A stretch of DNA of 54,406 bases, from assembly GCA_031969915.1 (NCBI GenBank), contig DALYJJ010000025.1, positions 1-54,406 of the forward strand, given 5' to 3'. Numbering within the stretch: the first letter of the stretch is position 1; every line of letters begins with the position of its first letter. This document shows, piece by piece, positions 33,348 to 41,696 of the stretch. A program made the position numbers and the translations under genes. The stretch comes from DALYJJ01 sp031969915. Its GTDB lineage: Bacteria > Acidobacteriota > Terriglobia > Bryobacterales > Bryobacteraceae. The notes beneath the pieces were generated by a model. The model had not been told where the DNA came from, ran no database searches, and was given only the letters and a program-made list of their open reading frames with translations.

Positions 33348-34775
33348 TTACTTGGCCCCCTTCCGCCCCGGAGGGCCGAAGTTCTTCGCAGCGTCGTCGA
33401 GCACCAGCACCCAGTCGGCGCCGAACCCTTCCGAGGGACAAGTGAACTCTCGCGTACCCTGATTCGGAATCGTTTCGATCTCCGCCGCCCGGCCGTTGCG
33501 CGGGTTGAACCACCACGCTTTCACTGAGCTGCCCGAGATCTTTCCCAGGTTCACCGTGAACTTGCGCCCCTGCGCGCTGTAGATGAACGCGTAGTCCTCG
33601 CCCCGCGTGGCCACGATGCGGTCCGCACCGTCCAGCGCGTCGGCGATGAGAGTCTGGTCCGGTACGCGCGAAAAGTACGGACGCGATTCCACCAGCCAGC
33701 GGACGTACTGCACTTGCCCCGAACCCGGCCGGTGCATCGCATCGTCCCAGGTGATGAGCGGCCCATTGATCGGCCGCCGGTTCGGAGCGTACATCTGCCA
33801 CACCGAGTGGTTGCCGTAGGTGTGGCCACAGGCGCCCGAGAACACGCTCCAGTAGGCGCGGGGGCGAGTATGCGCGTCGAAGGAATACCCGTAGTCGCGG
33901 GCGCGGAACTCAACCGGGTGGTCTTCATAGAGAGGTTCGCCGTCGATCACCGGCTTCACCGGCGTGCGCTCGTAGTCCTTTGCGATCTTCACCCAACTCT
34001 GCGTGCGCTCGGCGCGGCTGTGGCCGGTCTGGTGCATGTTGAAGTCCAGCCAGGCGTCGTTATGGAACCACGTGGACGACGTCTCGCCGCCACGCGGGTG
34101 GAAGCTCATCAACAGGGCGTCGTAGTCCTCCTTGCCCGCCACGCCGATGGCGATTCCTTTGGCCAGTTCGCGCCACACCGGTTCGAAGCCGGTGGCCGTG
34201 CGGTCCCCGCCGAGAATCCAGATTACGCTTTTGTTGCGGTACCGCTTGCCGAGAAACTCGCCGTACGTTGCGGCGTTCGCGGCGGTGAGCAGACTCTCGT
34301 CGTGGTTGTTGCCGCTTTTGGCGTTCACGTAGCGGCCCCAGGTGGGCAGCAGCGCGACGTAGATGCCGCGCGCGTTCGCCTGATCGATGATGTAGTCGAC
34401 GTGATCCCAATAGTCGTACGCTTTGGCGTCGGCAGGGTTCGCGCCGGGTGTAACGGCGGGCTTGGTGGGATCGCGATTGACCAGCGGAAGGTCGCCGTAC
34501 GGGTTGGGGTCGTCGACTCCTTCGAGTTCGGCGAGCGCCACGGCTTGGACGGCGGTGTAGCCCTGCGACGCTTTCTTCGTCAGATACTCCACCGCCTGCT
34601 TGCGATCCAGCCGGTGCAGTAACTCCCAGGCGGTGTCCGCCAAATAGAAAAACGGCTTGTCATCCGCCGTTACCAGGAACCGCCGGTCGGCGCTGACTTT
34701 CAATTTCGGCAGCGCCCGCGGCGCCTGTGCGGCCAGTACCGCCGCGGTCAACAGAGCAAGAGCACCCAGCTTCAT
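33348..34775 (-). CDS. DUF4038 apiosidase-like glycoside hydrolase (GH140-type)
   Basis: This 475-residue secreted enzyme has a signal peptide (about 1-17). The catalytic domain begins at SADRRFLVTADDKPFFYLAD (29-48). The pair expected for the GH140 apiosidase fold is visible: D191 in IWILGGDRT and E280 in VIDGEPLYED. A beta domain rich in FNPRNG-type turns ends the protein. GH140 enzymes cut apiose from rhamnogalacturonan II side chains. Downstream genes encode enzymes fitting breakdown of apionate, which supports the role. It is the first gene of the operon, with a promoter candidate 75-105 bases upstream. Confidence 0.8.
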   Translation of the reverse strand: MKLGALALLTAAVLAAQAPRALPKLKVSADRRFLVTADDKPFFYLADTAWELLHRLDRKQAVEYLTKKASQGYTAVQAVALAELEGVDDPNPYGDLPLVNRDPTKPAVTPGANPADAKAYDYWDHVDYIIDQANARGIYVALLPTWGRYVNAKSGNNHDESLLTAANAATYGEFLGKRYRNKSVIWILGGDRTATGFEPVWRELAKGIAIGVAGKEDYDALLMSFHPRGGETSSTWFHNDAWLDFNMHQTGHSRAERTQSWVKIAKDYERTPVKPVIDGEPLYEDHPVEFRARDYGYSFDAHTRPRAYWSVFSGACGHTYGNHSVWQMYAPNRRPINGPLITWDDAMHRPGSGQVQYVRWLVESRPYFSRVPDQTLIADALDGADRIVATRGEDYAFIYSAQGRKFTVNLGKISGSSVKAWWFNPRNGRAAEIETIPNQGTREFTCPSEGFGADWVLVLDDAAKNFGPPGRKGAK

Positions 34776-34849
34776 AGTGAGGAAGGACCTTTCGGAGGGG
34801 CTGGCGAGCGCCCCGTTTTCCGGAGTCTGTCACGTCCCCGGATGAGGAT

Positions 34850-34880
34850 TCTATAAGAATTGGTTCCGGGATTCTGACAA
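34850..34880 (-). promoter_or_regulatory. predicted promoter of the apiose-type operon
   Basis: On the minus strand, TTGTCA (34875-34880) is followed after 18 bases by TTATAG (34851-34856), or TATAGA one base on. It is set in a short repeated ATTCT context (ATTCTTATAGAAT is nearly palindromic). It lies about 75 bases before the first gene of the operon. The 143-base gap 34776-34918 holds nothing else recognisable. Confidence 0.4.
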
Positions 34881-34918
34881 TCGGCAAGCTCGCCGGTGGC
34901 TCGCCACAGGAGCGGCGT

Positions 34919-37387
34919 CTAGTCCCGGCGCAGTGCGCTCGCCGGCGCGACGCGCGTCGCCGCGAAACCTGGAATCAGGCTCGCGAGCAGCGCCACGCCG
35001 CCCAGAAAAACTCCCGCCAGGGCGAAGTTCGTGGGATCGTTCGCCGCCACGCCAACCAGGAGGTTCGACGCCAAGGGTGCGCCGATCATGGAGAGTCCGA
35101 TGCCCGCTCCCACGCCAACGGCCGTCAGCAGCAGGCCCTGGCCCACTACCAGCAGCAGCACGTCCACCGGCCGCGCGCCCAGGGCCATACGGATCCCCAA
35201 CTCCTGCCGCCGCTGCGTCACCGCGAACGCAAGCACGCTATAGAGGCCCATCGCCGCCAACAGCACGGAGAGCGCTCCCAGCCCGCCTACGAGCGCCGCC
35301 GCCACCTTCTGCGGATAGAGCAGCGCGGCCATCGATTCCTCGAACGGAACCACCGCGGCCACGCCCGCCTGAGCTTCGACGGACGCCGCCTCCCTCCGGA
35401 CCGCCGCCTGCACACCGACAGCGTCGCCCGCCGCCTGACGCGTTCGCACGAAGAACGCCATCCAGAACGAATCGGCCCGCGTTTGCCGCAGCGGCGTGTA
35501 GAAGAACGGCATCCCGCGATCCGTGAGGGCGCGGTACTTGCTGTCCTTCACCATGCCCACCACCGTGTTCCAGCGCCCCCAGTAGCGAACCTTCCGGCCG
35601 AGCGGGCTTTCCCCGCGGAAGTACCGGCGGGCGAATGCCTGGTTCACGATCACCACGCGCTCCGCCTTCGCGTCGTCCGTATCGCGAAACTCGCGTCCTT
35701 CCAGCAGCGGGATCCCCAGCGCGGCGAAGTAGCCGGGGCCGATGATCGATTCAAACTCCCGCATGTCCTCGTCCGGCCGCGGCGTGTAGCCCTCCACCGC
35801 CTCCAGCCGTGCCGAAGGCGGCGTGCCGAAGGTCAGCGGAACATAGTCGCCAAAGGCCGCCGTCTCCACGCCGGGCAGCGTCCGCAGCCGCTCGGCCAGC
35901 CGGCTGGCGAACCGCTCGCGATCCTCCACGGAACGGCAGAACGTGTTCATCCGAATCTGCGAAACCAGCAGGTGGCGCGCCTCCAGCCCCGGGTCCAGCG
36001 CCATTCCGTTCCGGAAGCTGCGCGTAAAGAGCACGGTCCCCACCAGCGTCACCAGCGCCAGGCTCACCTCCAGCGCCACCAGCGCGCCTCGGGTTCGCTT
36101 CATCGCCCGGCTTGCGGACACCGTGCGCCCGTTGTCCTTCAGGTGGTCCCACGAGTTCTTGCCCAGCAGGTGCGCGGCCGGCGCCAGGCCCGTCAACACC
36201 ACGGCCACGACGCAAAGGCCGGCGATGAAGGCCAGCACTTCGAACCGCACCGGAAAGTCCACCACCACCGGCGCCTCCACCGCCGGCGGCAACAGCCACA
36301 CCAGCGATTGGCCCATCCACATGGATAGCAACAGGCCGCCGGCCGCCGCCATGGCCGCAAGCAGCGCCGATTCGGCGAGGAGTTGTCGAACCAGCCGCCC
36401 TCGTCCCGCGCCCAACGCCAACCTCGTCGAGAACTCCCGCCGCCGCCCGGCCGCCTTGGCCAATTGCAGATTCGCAACATTCGCCGCGACGATCAAGAAC
36501 ACCAGAACGCACACCGCCGCCAGGATCCGCAGCGGCCGCAGCAGCAGGGTGTGTGCCCCGTAGTGGCCCTGCCATATGGGCATCACCGCCACGCCAAATC
36601 CGCGGCTGGTGGAAGGGCTTTCCTCGGCGATCCGCCGGGCGACGCTCTCCGCTTCCGCCTGTAGTTGCCCCCGCGTTGCGCCCTGCCGCAGCCGTGCCGT
36701 CACCCACATCTGCCGCTCGGTGCGCCCGTCAATCAGTCCCATCCGCTGGCCGTTCAGTTCGGGCCCCATCGACATCGGCGTCCACAGCTCCAAGGCGAGC
36801 CCGGGTATCGTGCCGTGGAAGCCGTCCGGTGCAATGCCGATCACGGTAAGGGGACGCCCGTTGATCAGAACCGTGCGGCCGACCGTTCGGGGATCGGACC
36901 CGAACATCGATCGCCACAACCGGTGCCCGATCACCACCACGGGCGCGGAGCCCGCCGCGTCGCTCTGCTCATTGGCCGCGAAGGTCCGGCCCAACGCCGT
37001 TTTCACGTCCAGCACATCGAAGTAGTTTCCGGAGACCAGTTCACCCCACACCCGCCGCGGCCCGCTGCCCGCATCGGCGGTGAACGGGTTCATCAGAGCG
37101 GCCGCCACGCCCGACGCGGCCTTCAACTGATCCCGGTAGTCGCGGAAGTCGCGATACGAAACCACGGAGAAGTCGCCCGCCGGCGTCACCGTCTCAATCG
37201 ACGCGAGTTCACCCGCGCGCGCCGCACCCGGCACGGGATCGAGAAACAACGCGTAGATCCAGCCGAACACCGTCGTGTTCGCCGCGATGCCCAAGGCCAG
37301 CGTCAGCACCGCCACCGCCGTCGCCGCGGGCGCGGCCCGCAGTACCCGTGCGCCGTATCGAAGGTCTTCGGCTAGTCCGATGAGCAT
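34919..37387 (-). CDS. ADOP-type duplicated ABC permease (MacB/FtsX-like)
   Basis: This 822-residue membrane protein has the duplicated MacB_PCD plus FtsX layout. It has an N-terminal helix (ATAVAVLTLALGIAANTTVF, about 25-44), a large periplasmic domain, three membrane segments near 290-420, a second membrane helix with periplasmic domain, and three final segments (about 690-815). The FtsX C-terminal motif ELGIRMALGARPVDVLLLVV is present. It carries no ATPase domain. Such orphan permeases are abundant in Acidobacteria; their cargo is unknown. The ATG at 37387 was chosen because MLIGLAEDLRYGARVLR is the family's conserved start. Confidence 0.9.
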   Translation of the reverse strand: MLIGLAEDLRYGARVLRAAPAATAVAVLTLALGIAANTTVFGWIYALFLDPVPGAARAGELASIETVTPAGDFSVVSYRDFRDYRDQLKAASGVAAALMNPFTADAGSGPRRVWGELVSGNYFDVLDVKTALGRTFAANEQSDAAGSAPVVVIGHRLWRSMFGSDPRTVGRTVLINGRPLTVIGIAPDGFHGTIPGLALELWTPMSMGPELNGQRMGLIDGRTERQMWVTARLRQGATRGQLQAEAESVARRIAEESPSTSRGFGVAVMPIWQGHYGAHTLLLRPLRILAAVCVLVFLIVAANVANLQLAKAAGRRREFSTRLALGAGRGRLVRQLLAESALLAAMAAAGGLLLSMWMGQSLVWLLPPAVEAPVVVDFPVRFEVLAFIAGLCVVAVVLTGLAPAAHLLGKNSWDHLKDNGRTVSASRAMKRTRGALVALEVSLALVTLVGTVLFTRSFRNGMALDPGLEARHLLVSQIRMNTFCRSVEDRERFASRLAERLRTLPGVETAAFGDYVPLTFGTPPSARLEAVEGYTPRPDEDMREFESIIGPGYFAALGIPLLEGREFRDTDDAKAERVVIVNQAFARRYFRGESPLGRKVRYWGRWNTVVGMVKDSKYRALTDRGMPFFYTPLRQTRADSFWMAFFVRTRQAAGDAVGVQAAVRREAASVEAQAGVAAVVPFEESMAALLYPQKVAAALVGGLGALSVLLAAMGLYSVLAFAVTQRRQELGIRMALGARPVDVLLLVVGQGLLLTAVGVGAGIGLSMIGAPLASNLLVGVAANDPTNFALAGVFLGGVALLASLIPGFAATRVAPASALRRD

Positions 37388-37508
37388 ACGATCCGATTGT
37401 CTGCAATTTGAGCGCCGCGCAAAACCCTTGTCATTGCGGCCGCTGCGCGGCTCCGCGCGTCCGAATCCGGTATCCGGCGTCCCACGGATGGACACCGTGC
37501 GAGTCCAG

Positions 37509-39161
37509 TTACCCGACGGTAATCTCGAGCTTCGTCACCGACGAAGGCGGAAAGACGTGCATCAGTTGGCCGGCCCGCAGGGTCACCGTGGCGGAGCGCG
37601 GCTCCACCTCGCGCGGCGCGTCCAGACGATTGTGCGCGTGTACGTCGCTCGCCGCCAGCGTCACCGCGCTCGCCGATGCCACTTTGCCCCCGCGAACGTT
37701 GACCTCCGCTTCATGGCTTTGGTCCAGGCTCGGGTTGGTCACGGTCAACGTCAGCCGGCGGCCGCTTACCGATGCCGATCCGGCCAGCCCCGCCATGCTC
37801 GCCGGCTTTTCGTTCCGCACGTAGGAAACCGGCGCCGAGCCGAACATCGTCCGCACCGAGACCGCTTTTTGATGCGCCGCGTACATGTCGAACACGTGAT
37901 AGGTCGGCGTCACGCAGAACTTGTCTTCGTGAGCGAGGAAGAGCGATTGCAGGCAGTTCACGAGTTGCGCGATGTTCGCCATGGCGACTTTGTCCGCGTG
38001 CTTGTGGAAGATGTCGAGGCTGAGCCCGGCCAGCACCGCGTCGCGCATCGTGTTCTGTTGGCCCAGCAGAGCTTCGGGGAACGGCTCCGTCCCCGCCGCG
38101 TACCAGGAGCCCCACTCGTCCACCACCAGCTTCACGCGCCGCGCGCGGTCGAACTCGCCCATCGCATCCCAGTGCGACGTGATCAGATCCTCCATCCGCC
38201 GTCCTTCGCGCAGAATCTCGTAGTGCTGTTCGGCGTCGAACTTCACCGCGTCGCGCTTGCCCTCAAACCAGTTCGTGGTCCGCCCGCCGCTCGCGTTCCA
38301 CGAGTAATGATGCAACGCGAAGCCCCACATCGAGCCGATGCCCTGCCGCGCCCGCTCAAAGAAACGCCGCGTCCAGTTGAGATCGCCTCCGTTCGGGCCG
38401 GACGGGATCTGCCGGATGCCCACGCCATAGCCCGGAACCCACGCCGAGTAGCGGCGAAACTCCACCGCATACTCTTCGGGCGCGAAATTCCCGCCGCAGC
38501 CCCAGGACTCATTCCCGACGCCCCAATACTTCACATTCAGGGGCTCCGCCGAACCGTCCGCCGCCCGCTGCGACGCGAGCGACGAACTGCCCGCGGGCGA
38601 ATTGCAATACTCCACCCAGCGCCAATACTCCTGTGCGGGCAGCGACCGCAAGTTCGCCGCAAAGTACGGCTCCGCTCCCGTCAGCTTGCAGAAGTTCGCG
38701 AATTCCACCGTGCCGAACGCGTTCGGATCGTACACCTGCGGCCCGTCGCGCCGCGCGCCCTTCGGCCACTCCGGCGCGTCCACCCAGAAGTTGGTCCGTT
38801 TCGGCCGCTTCTCGCGCGGCCCAATGCCGTCGCGCCAGTCATATTGATCCGCGAAGCAACCGCCCGGCCACCGGATCACGCCCGGCTTGGTCTTCGCCAG
38901 CGCGTCGATCAGCGCCTTGCGCAGGCCGCCCACGTTCGGAACGCGGGACCCCTCGCCCACCCATATGCCGTCGTAGACCACCGCGCCCAGGTGCTCTACG
39001 AAGTGTCCATAGATCTCCGGCGCGATGGTTCCGATGGGCTCGTCCAACATCACGTCGATGCGTGCCTTCGTGCTTTGCCCGCGCAACGGGAGCCATCCCG
39101 GCGCGGTGAGTGACGCGGCACCGGCTCCCGCCGCCCGCAAGAGAGTGCGTCTGGTGATCAT
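37509..39161 (-). CDS. GH51 alpha-L-arabinofuranosidase
   Basis: This 550-residue exported enzyme starts MITRRTLLRAAGAGAASL, a Tat signal with twin Arg. The GH51 TIM barrel has the substrate motif IYGHFVEHLG near 50, the RWPGGCFADQYDW motif near 97, acid/base E218 in GVGNESWGCGG and nucleophile E349 in LVVDEWGSWY. A beta-sandwich C-terminal domain follows. It cuts terminal alpha-L-arabinofuranose from arabinan or arabinoxylan. It sits between two ADOP permeases and divergent from the second one. With the apiosidase-like genes it fits pectin breakdown. Confidence 0.95.
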   Translation of the reverse strand: MITRRTLLRAAGAGAASLTAPGWLPLRGQSTKARIDVMLDEPIGTIAPEIYGHFVEHLGAVVYDGIWVGEGSRVPNVGGLRKALIDALAKTKPGVIRWPGGCFADQYDWRDGIGPREKRPKRTNFWVDAPEWPKGARRDGPQVYDPNAFGTVEFANFCKLTGAEPYFAANLRSLPAQEYWRWVEYCNSPAGSSSLASQRAADGSAEPLNVKYWGVGNESWGCGGNFAPEEYAVEFRRYSAWVPGYGVGIRQIPSGPNGGDLNWTRRFFERARQGIGSMWGFALHHYSWNASGGRTTNWFEGKRDAVKFDAEQHYEILREGRRMEDLITSHWDAMGEFDRARRVKLVVDEWGSWYAAGTEPFPEALLGQQNTMRDAVLAGLSLDIFHKHADKVAMANIAQLVNCLQSLFLAHEDKFCVTPTYHVFDMYAAHQKAVSVRTMFGSAPVSYVRNEKPASMAGLAGSASVSGRRLTLTVTNPSLDQSHEAEVNVRGGKVASASAVTLAASDVHAHNRLDAPREVEPRSATVTLRAGQLMHVFPPSSVTKLEITVG

Positions 39162-39219
39162 CCGTTTAGTAGACAACAAAATCGAGAAACTCGAAAGCGA
39201 TCCCAGCGTATGTGATGGT

Positions 39220-41688
39220 ATGGAGCAAACCGCCGGCCACGTTCGTCACGCCGTCCGCAGACTGCTGCGTTCCCCTTTGTTCACCGGTGTCACCGTTCTG
39301 ACCCTGGCCATCGGCATCGGCGCGAACAGCGCCATCTTCAGCGTCGTCAACGGCGTGCTCCTGAAGCCGCTCCCCTACCCGGATTCGGATCGCGTGGTCG
39401 CCATCTGGCAGACCATTCGAAATCTCGGCATCCCCGAAATCAACGGTTCGCCGGCGACCTATTTCCTCTACCGCGAGAACAACCGGGTCTTTGAGGACGT
39501 CGGCCTGTGGCGCGCCGACGCCGTTTCAGTGACGGGCGTGGCCGAACCCGAACAGGTCCGCGTTCTCTCGGTTACCGATGGTACGCTCCCGCTCGTGGGG
39601 ATCAGGCCCATCCTCGGCAGAACCTTCACCCGCAAGGACGACTCGCCCGAAAGTCCGGAAAGCGTGGTCCTGGCGGAAGGATACTGGCGGCGGCGGTTCG
39701 GCGCGGACCGGCAAATCCTCGGAAGGCGCATTCTCCTCGACGGCCGCGCCCGGGAGGTCATCGGTGTCGTCCCGGACAATTTCGCCTTCGCCGGCTTCGA
39801 ACCGTCCATGGTTCTTCCGCTGCGCTTCGAACGGGCGAAGGTTTTCATCGGCAACTTCAGCTACATGGCCGTCGCGCGGCTCAGGCCGGGCGTCACACTC
39901 CCGCAGGCCAACGCCGATGTGGCGCGCATGCTGCCCATGATTACCGAGCGGTTTCCGCCGGCGCCCGGCATGTCGAAGAAGATGATCGAAGAGGCCGGCC
40001 TCGGCCCCGCGGTCCGGCCTCTAAAGGAGGACGTGGTCGGCGACGTTGCCCGCGTCCTTTGGGTGCTCCTGGCCACGGTAGGCATCCTTCTCTTCATCGC
40101 TTGCGCCAACGTGGCCAACCTGATGCTTGCCCGCACCGAAGCGCGCCAGCACGAACTCGCCATCCGGATGGCTCTCGGGGCCGGCTGGACGCGCATCGTG
40201 CGCGAACTGCTCACGGAGACGGTCGCCCTCGCCGCGGCCGGCGGCGCCCTCGGCCTCGCGCTCGCGTATGGCGCGCTGCGGCTGCTCGCCTACCTCGCTC
40301 CCGGCCACCTGCCGCGCCGCTCGGAGATCGCCATCGACTGGCAGGTGCTGCTCTTCACCGTGCTCGTGTCGCTCGCCACCGGACTCCTGTTCGGCCTCAT
40401 CCCCGCGCTCAAGTACGCGCGCCGCGGCCACGGGCTCAGCCTTCGCGCGGTGTCGCGCACCCACAGCGACGGCCGTGAGCGCCATCGCGCCCGCGGCGCG
40501 CTCGTGGTGGTGCAGGTTTCCCTTGCCCTCGTGCTGCTCATCGGTTCCGGCCTCATGTTGCGCACCTTCGCCGCGCTGCGCACGGTGCATCCCGGCTTCA
40601 CGGAACCTCGCAACCTCCTCACCGTTCGCATCACCATTCCCCGCGCGCAGGTGCCGGAGCCCGTCCAGGTGTTGCGCATGCAGAACGCGATTCTCGACCG
40701 GCTGGCCGAGCTTCCCGGCGTCGCTTCCGTCGCCGCCACCAATGCCGTCACCATGGACGGAAGCAACAACAACGATCCGATCTTCGCCGAAGACCGCACT
40801 TACCGCGAAGGCGAGATTCCGCCCATCCGGCGCTTCAAATTTGTGACTCCGGGACTCTTCTCCACCATGGGAAACCGCCTCCTCGCGGGCCGCGATTTCA
40901 CGTGGCAGGATCTCTATGACCGGCGAAACGTCGTCCTGGTTTCCGAGGGCCTCGCCCGCGAGTTCTGGCGCGAACCCGGCGCCGCCGTCGGAAAGCGCGT
41001 CCGCGAAAACCCCAAGGGCGTCTGGCGCGAGGTGATCGGCGTGGTCGCCAACGAACGCGACGACGGCGTCGATCGGAAAGCCCCGGCCGTCGTCTATTGG
41101 CCGCTGCTGCTCGCCAACCTGTGGGAGCCCGGCGACCGCAGCCAGCGCAACGTCGCGCTCGTCATCCGGACGCCCCGCGCCGAGTCGCCGGATTTCCGCA
41201 AGGAAGTACAGCGGGCGGTATGGAGCGTGAACCCCGACTTGCCGCTCGCCCTCGTGCGCACCGTCCAGGATATCTACGAGCGCTCTCTCGCCCGCACTTC
41301 GTTCACGCTCGTTCTTCTCGCCATCGCAGGCGGCATGGCTCTGCTCCTGGGCGTGGTCGGCATCTACGGCGTCATCTCCTACTCCGTCTCCCAGCGCTCG
41401 CGAGAGATCGGCATCCGCATCGCGCTCGGCGCGGCTCAAGCGCAAGTGGAGCGCATGTTCGTCGGACACGGCCTCACCTTGACCGCCGTGGGCCTCGCCG
41501 CCGGGCTCGCCATCGCCTTTTCCCTCACCCGCCTGATCGCCGCCCTGCTCTACGAAGTGAGCCCGCTCGATCCGCTCACCTATGCCGCGGTTTCACTGAC
41601 TTTGCTCGCCGCCGCGGCGCTGGCCACATGGCTGCCCGCGCGCCGCGCCGCCCGCATCCCGCCCGTGGAGGCGTTGCGCGGCGAATAA
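39220..41688 (+). CDS. ADOP-type duplicated ABC permease (MacB/FtsX-like), second copy
   Basis: This 822-residue protein has the same layout as the permease at 34919-37387. The N-terminal helix GVTVLTLAIGIGANSAIFSV begins near 23, and a periplasmic MacB_PCD domain has GRTFTRKDDSPESPESV and GYWRRRFG. Central helices carry FIACANVANLMLARTEARQHEL and IRMALGAGWTRI. The second domain ends with REIGIRIALGAAQAQVERMF. No ATPase domain is present. The start at the ATG 39220 matches the family opening MEQTAGHVRHAVRRLLRSP. It is divergent from the arabinofuranosidase. Confidence 0.9.
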   Translation: MEQTAGHVRHAVRRLLRSPLFTGVTVLTLAIGIGANSAIFSVVNGVLLKPLPYPDSDRVVAIWQTIRNLGIPEINGSPATYFLYRENNRVFEDVGLWRADAVSVTGVAEPEQVRVLSVTDGTLPLVGIRPILGRTFTRKDDSPESPESVVLAEGYWRRRFGADRQILGRRILLDGRAREVIGVVPDNFAFAGFEPSMVLPLRFERAKVFIGNFSYMAVARLRPGVTLPQANADVARMLPMITERFPPAPGMSKKMIEEAGLGPAVRPLKEDVVGDVARVLWVLLATVGILLFIACANVANLMLARTEARQHELAIRMALGAGWTRIVRELLTETVALAAAGGALGLALAYGALRLLAYLAPGHLPRRSEIAIDWQVLLFTVLVSLATGLLFGLIPALKYARRGHGLSLRAVSRTHSDGRERHRARGALVVVQVSLALVLLIGSGLMLRTFAALRTVHPGFTEPRNLLTVRITIPRAQVPEPVQVLRMQNAILDRLAELPGVASVAATNAVTMDGSNNNDPIFAEDRTYREGEIPPIRRFKFVTPGLFSTMGNRLLAGRDFTWQDLYDRRNVVLVSEGLAREFWREPGAAVGKRVRENPKGVWREVIGVVANERDDGVDRKAPAVVYWPLLLANLWEPGDRSQRNVALVIRTPRAESPDFRKEVQRAVWSVNPDLPLALVRTVQDIYERSLARTSFTLVLLAIAGGMALLLGVVGIYGVISYSVSQRSREIGIRIALGAAQAQVERMFVGHGLTLTAVGLAAGLAIAFSLTRLIAALLYEVSPLDPLTYAAVSLTLLAAAALATWLPARRAARIPPVEALRGE

Positions 41689-41696
41689 TAGAGGTC

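Noticed and set aside
40021..41469. Minus-strand frame of 482 codons opposite the second ADOP permease
   Set aside because: Antisense to conserved MacB/FtsX motifs; Asp/His/Glu-rich shadow sequence.
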